The notes below the pieces were generated by a model. That model had not been told where the DNA came from, did not search any database, and saw nothing but the letters and a program-made list of their open reading frames with translations. 37,248 nt of DNA, from the NCBI GenBank assembly GCA_963169815.1, contig CAUJDC010000057.1:1-37248 (forward strand), in the 5' to 3' direction. Positions 35,571-37,248 of this stretch are shown piece after piece. The first letter of the stretch is position 1, and every line of letters begins with the position of its first letter. This DNA comes from Patescibacteria group bacterium (GTDB lineage Bacteria; Patescibacteriota; Gracilibacteria; UBA1369). The position numbers were made by a program, and so were the translations under genes.

Positions 35571-36812
35571 TTATTGTTTATAGCGTTGTCCAGCAATTAT
35601 CACCTTAGACTTTTCAATAACAAAATTTTCAAATTTAGCAAAATGATGCGCAGGAATTTGTACTGAAGCTTCGACATAAAATGTATCATTACCCTCTACA
35701 TCCTCAGAAATTTTGGAAGCAATATTAACCGCACCACCAGCAATGTCTTTGCCAGCGCCGCCATCCAGTCTAAACAACAAAACATCGCCACGACAAAGGC
35801 CAATCGAAACACGATCATTTCCACTACGACTGGATAAAAGTAAATCTTCAGCAAACTCTACTGCCTCGCTATCACGGTCCGCCACGAAAATACCTAGATC
35901 ACCATTTGATTTCACTACTTCCACATCATACTTTTGAGCAACTTCCAACCAGACTGCATTCACCACCACCCAATCAGTTAATTCCTGTAGCAAAAGTCTT
36001 TCTTTATGATGATAATTCTTAATTAGAATCACCACTTTATTTTTATAATAATTATCCAATTCAGCCTGATTATTTCGCTTCAGAGCAAGAAAGAAATCCG
36101 AACTAAATGGAAATGGATAAAAATTTTCTGGTTTAGGATGATCCAATATATTTCTATCAAAACCATCCCAATCACCAAGTTGGTCATAATTTAGATGATA
36201 GAAAGGTGTTTTAAAACCAGTCAAATCCTCTCTAGCAACCAGTAAATCATGCCAACTTGGAGAAAGTTCTGCTCTCACACTTTCTGACAAAACAATTTCT
36301 TGTGCATCAGTAAAATCTTCCGAAATGTGCTCCACCAAATCAGCTTGTTCTCCAAATAAAGACATTCCCAGCTCCCAAAACTTGCCGCGATGAATGCCCA
36401 TGCCAACCTGCAATAGACCACGATGAATCTGCTTTTGTGCTGCAACCATTTTTTCTACTAACTGATCTGCTTTTACTTTGGCCGCATCATAAAACATCGC
36501 CGAATTATCAGCAGCCCAAATTCCCAGACCACGGCCACCAATCGCTCTACCATGTTCAAAAACAATTTCCTTCGGCTCGCTAACCAGTTTCATCACTTCA
36601 ATCAAAGTTCTTTCAGTAGTCAGACGAGATAATCCAGCCGAGTCAGTAGTGACATAATAACCATCTCTTTCAAACGGACGCAAAATTTCATTTTGATCAT
36701 AAGATTGTTTAGCGCTTGTTTCCCAAGACTTAATCACCTCCACTGGCACAGTACCTGCAACCTCCTGTCTCAGATCCGCCAGTGACGCCAAAATTTTTCT
36801 TTTTCTCTCCAT
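35571..36812 (-). CDS. Tandem degenerate class III nucleotide-cyclase-like protein, 413 aa
   Basis: Two cyclase-homology regions can be traced. In the first (about 60-205) VGMGIHRGKFWELGMSLFGEQADLVEHISE corresponds to the cyclase G-I-H-x-G...G-D...V-N region. In the second (about 245-390) VVKSNGDLGIFVADRDSEAVEFAEDLL, VSIGLCRGDVLLFRLDGG and GKDIAGGAVNIASKISED match the core strongly. The first metal Asp (D-I-x-G-F) is replaced in the second copy (VVILIKNYHHKE), and catalytic N/R positions read AVNIASK, so catalysis is doubtful; a nucleotide-binding or regulatory role is more likely. No membrane segment is evident, so it is cytoplasmic. It is followed by ogt 4 nt downstream and is divergent from the EamA gene. 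Confidence 0.72.
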   Translation of the reverse strand: MERKRKILASLADLRQEVAGTVPVEVIKSWETSAKQSYDQNEILRPFERDGYYVTTDSAGLSRLTTERTLIEVMKLVSEPKEIVFEHGRAIGGRGLGIWAADNSAMFYDAAKVKADQLVEKMVAAQKQIHRGLLQVGMGIHRGKFWELGMSLFGEQADLVEHISEDFTDAQEIVLSESVRAELSPSWHDLLVAREDLTGFKTPFYHLNYDQLGDWDGFDRNILDHPKPENFYPFPFSSDFFLALKRNNQAELDNYYKNKVVILIKNYHHKERLLLQELTDWVVVNAVWLEVAQKYDVEVVKSNGDLGIFVADRDSEAVEFAEDLLLSSRSGNDRVSIGLCRGDVLLFRLDGGAGKDIAGGAVNIASKISEDVEGNDTFYVEASVQIPAHHFAKFENFVIEKSKVIIAGQRYKQ

Positions 36813-36866
36813 GTGTTAAATTAAATCTCGTGCAGACCTATCTTAGAACAAAAAAACAAAATTACA

Positions 36867-37248
36867 ATGAGCTGGATACTACTTACTATCATACAAGCCG
36901 CGATCGAAGCTATCAGCAATATCTATGATCGCTACGTCCTCAAAAACCGCGTTCAAACTTTCGAAACTTTAATTATTTTCTGGGGCGTCTTTTCTCTAAT
37001 CATGTTCTGCGCGCCGGCATTAATCACCAATGCAGTCACAACCCATTTAGAAGTCATTCTACTCGGCTTCACTAGTGGATCACTTTATGTCCTGGCCATG
37101 TACTTTTATTATCAAGCCGTTGATCGGGTAGAAGTTGACCGCATTATTCCAGTTCTTTCTCTTAATCCAATTTTCATTTTGTTGGGTGCAACTATCTTCT
37201 TCCAAGAATTCCACAGCATCAGCCAATACATCGGCATAGCCCTAATCA
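36867..37248 (+). CDS. EamA/DMT-family transporter (5' part, runs off the right edge)
   Basis: Not in the ORF track because it has no stop in the window. ATG 36867 opens MSWILLTIIQAAIEAISNIYDR and stays open for 127 codons. Hydrophobic helices alternate with short loops: TLIIFWGVFSLIMFCAPALI, EVILLGFTSGSLYVLAMYFYYQAVDR and RIIPVLSLNPIFILLGATIFFQEF. The ALMYFxYxxALxxxxxS/xPLxxLxPxxxxL pattern is the EamA (drug/metabolite transporter) signature, present in SMR-like exporters. The full-length protein should have ten helices; only about four are visible. The substrate is unknown. It is divergent from the cyclase-like gene with 54 bp between starts. Confidence 0.78.
   Translation, partial: MSWILLTIIQAAIEAISNIYDRYVLKNRVQTFETLIIFWGVFSLIMFCAPALITNAVTTHLEVILLGFTSGSLYVLAMYFYYQAVDRVEVDRIIPVLSLNPIFILLGATIFFQEFHSISQYIGIALI

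Noticed and set aside
1-37248. CRISPR arrays, insertion sequences, integrases or rRNA
   Set aside because: No repeated spacer pattern, transposase or integrase motifs, or rRNA-like stretches were found.

Overview
The window reads as the chromosome of an AT-rich, gene-dense bacterium using the standard bacterial code: UGA ends many genes and never interrupts an obvious reading frame, which argues against the UGA-recoding Gracilibacteria/Absconditabacteria. Almost no start codon has a Shine-Dalgarno sequence. Promoters are recognisable as TTGNNN/TATAAT or as extended -10 elements, with TGCTAAACT occurring three times. The gene mix (small genes, UvrD-RecB nuclease fusions, SIMPL, ZIP, CBU_0592, TipA-like regulator) would fit a candidate-phylum (Patescibacteria-like, for example Peregrinibacteria-like) genome, but no 16S or universal marker set is present and the assignment is a guess. 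L28 is the only ribosomal protein.

Layout. 1-6.4 kb: a membrane-protein fragment, a hypothetical protein, a flavodoxin-like reductase, family X DNA polymerase, a small protein, a Cys-rich SIMPL protein, a UPF0489 protein and a ZIP metal transporter. 6.5-12.5 kb: an aberrant tRNA-like gene with terminator, a large UvrD helicase/RecB-type nuclease, a 590-bp non-coding stretch with a long inverted repeat and clustered hairpins, a TipA-like MerR regulator with a textbook 19-bp-spacer promoter, an M50 protease and rpmB. 12.6-17.7 kb: tRNA-Ser(GGA), then a compact defence cassette consisting of an XRE-like remnant, type III mod methylase, RhuM-Fic protein and type III res, with 2-nt gaps between the last three. 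17.9-27.3 kb: housekeeping and stress genes (YdeI-like, hydrolase, a broken SRPBCC gene, glyoxalase-like, aspartate racemase, CorA, SDR, GNAT, methyltransferase, pirin, AlkD, superoxide dismutase). 27.4-33.1 kb: a copper island with CsoR, CopA, beta-propeller, HMA-TauE/DsbD-like membrane protein, cupredoxin and DoxX genes, ended by a clear terminator. 33.1-37.2 kb: an AT-rich gap, a helical-repeat protein, Ogt, a tandem degenerate nucleotide-cyclase-like protein and the start of an EamA transporter.

The two functional modules are the restriction-modification/Fic cassette (DNA modification and cleavage with an embedded Fic-type enzyme that may act as toxin or regulator) and the copper module (sensor, Cu(I) exporter and exported or membrane copper-handling proteins). 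The most interesting observations are the Fic protein inside the type III R-M operon, a PolX whose PHP exonuclease domain has lost nearly all metal ligands, an abnormal tRNA-like gene, the 10.3-kb inverted-repeat/hairpin element, overlapping promoter/terminator architecture, small ORFs coupled to downstream genes, and a nonsense-interrupted SRPBCC gene.
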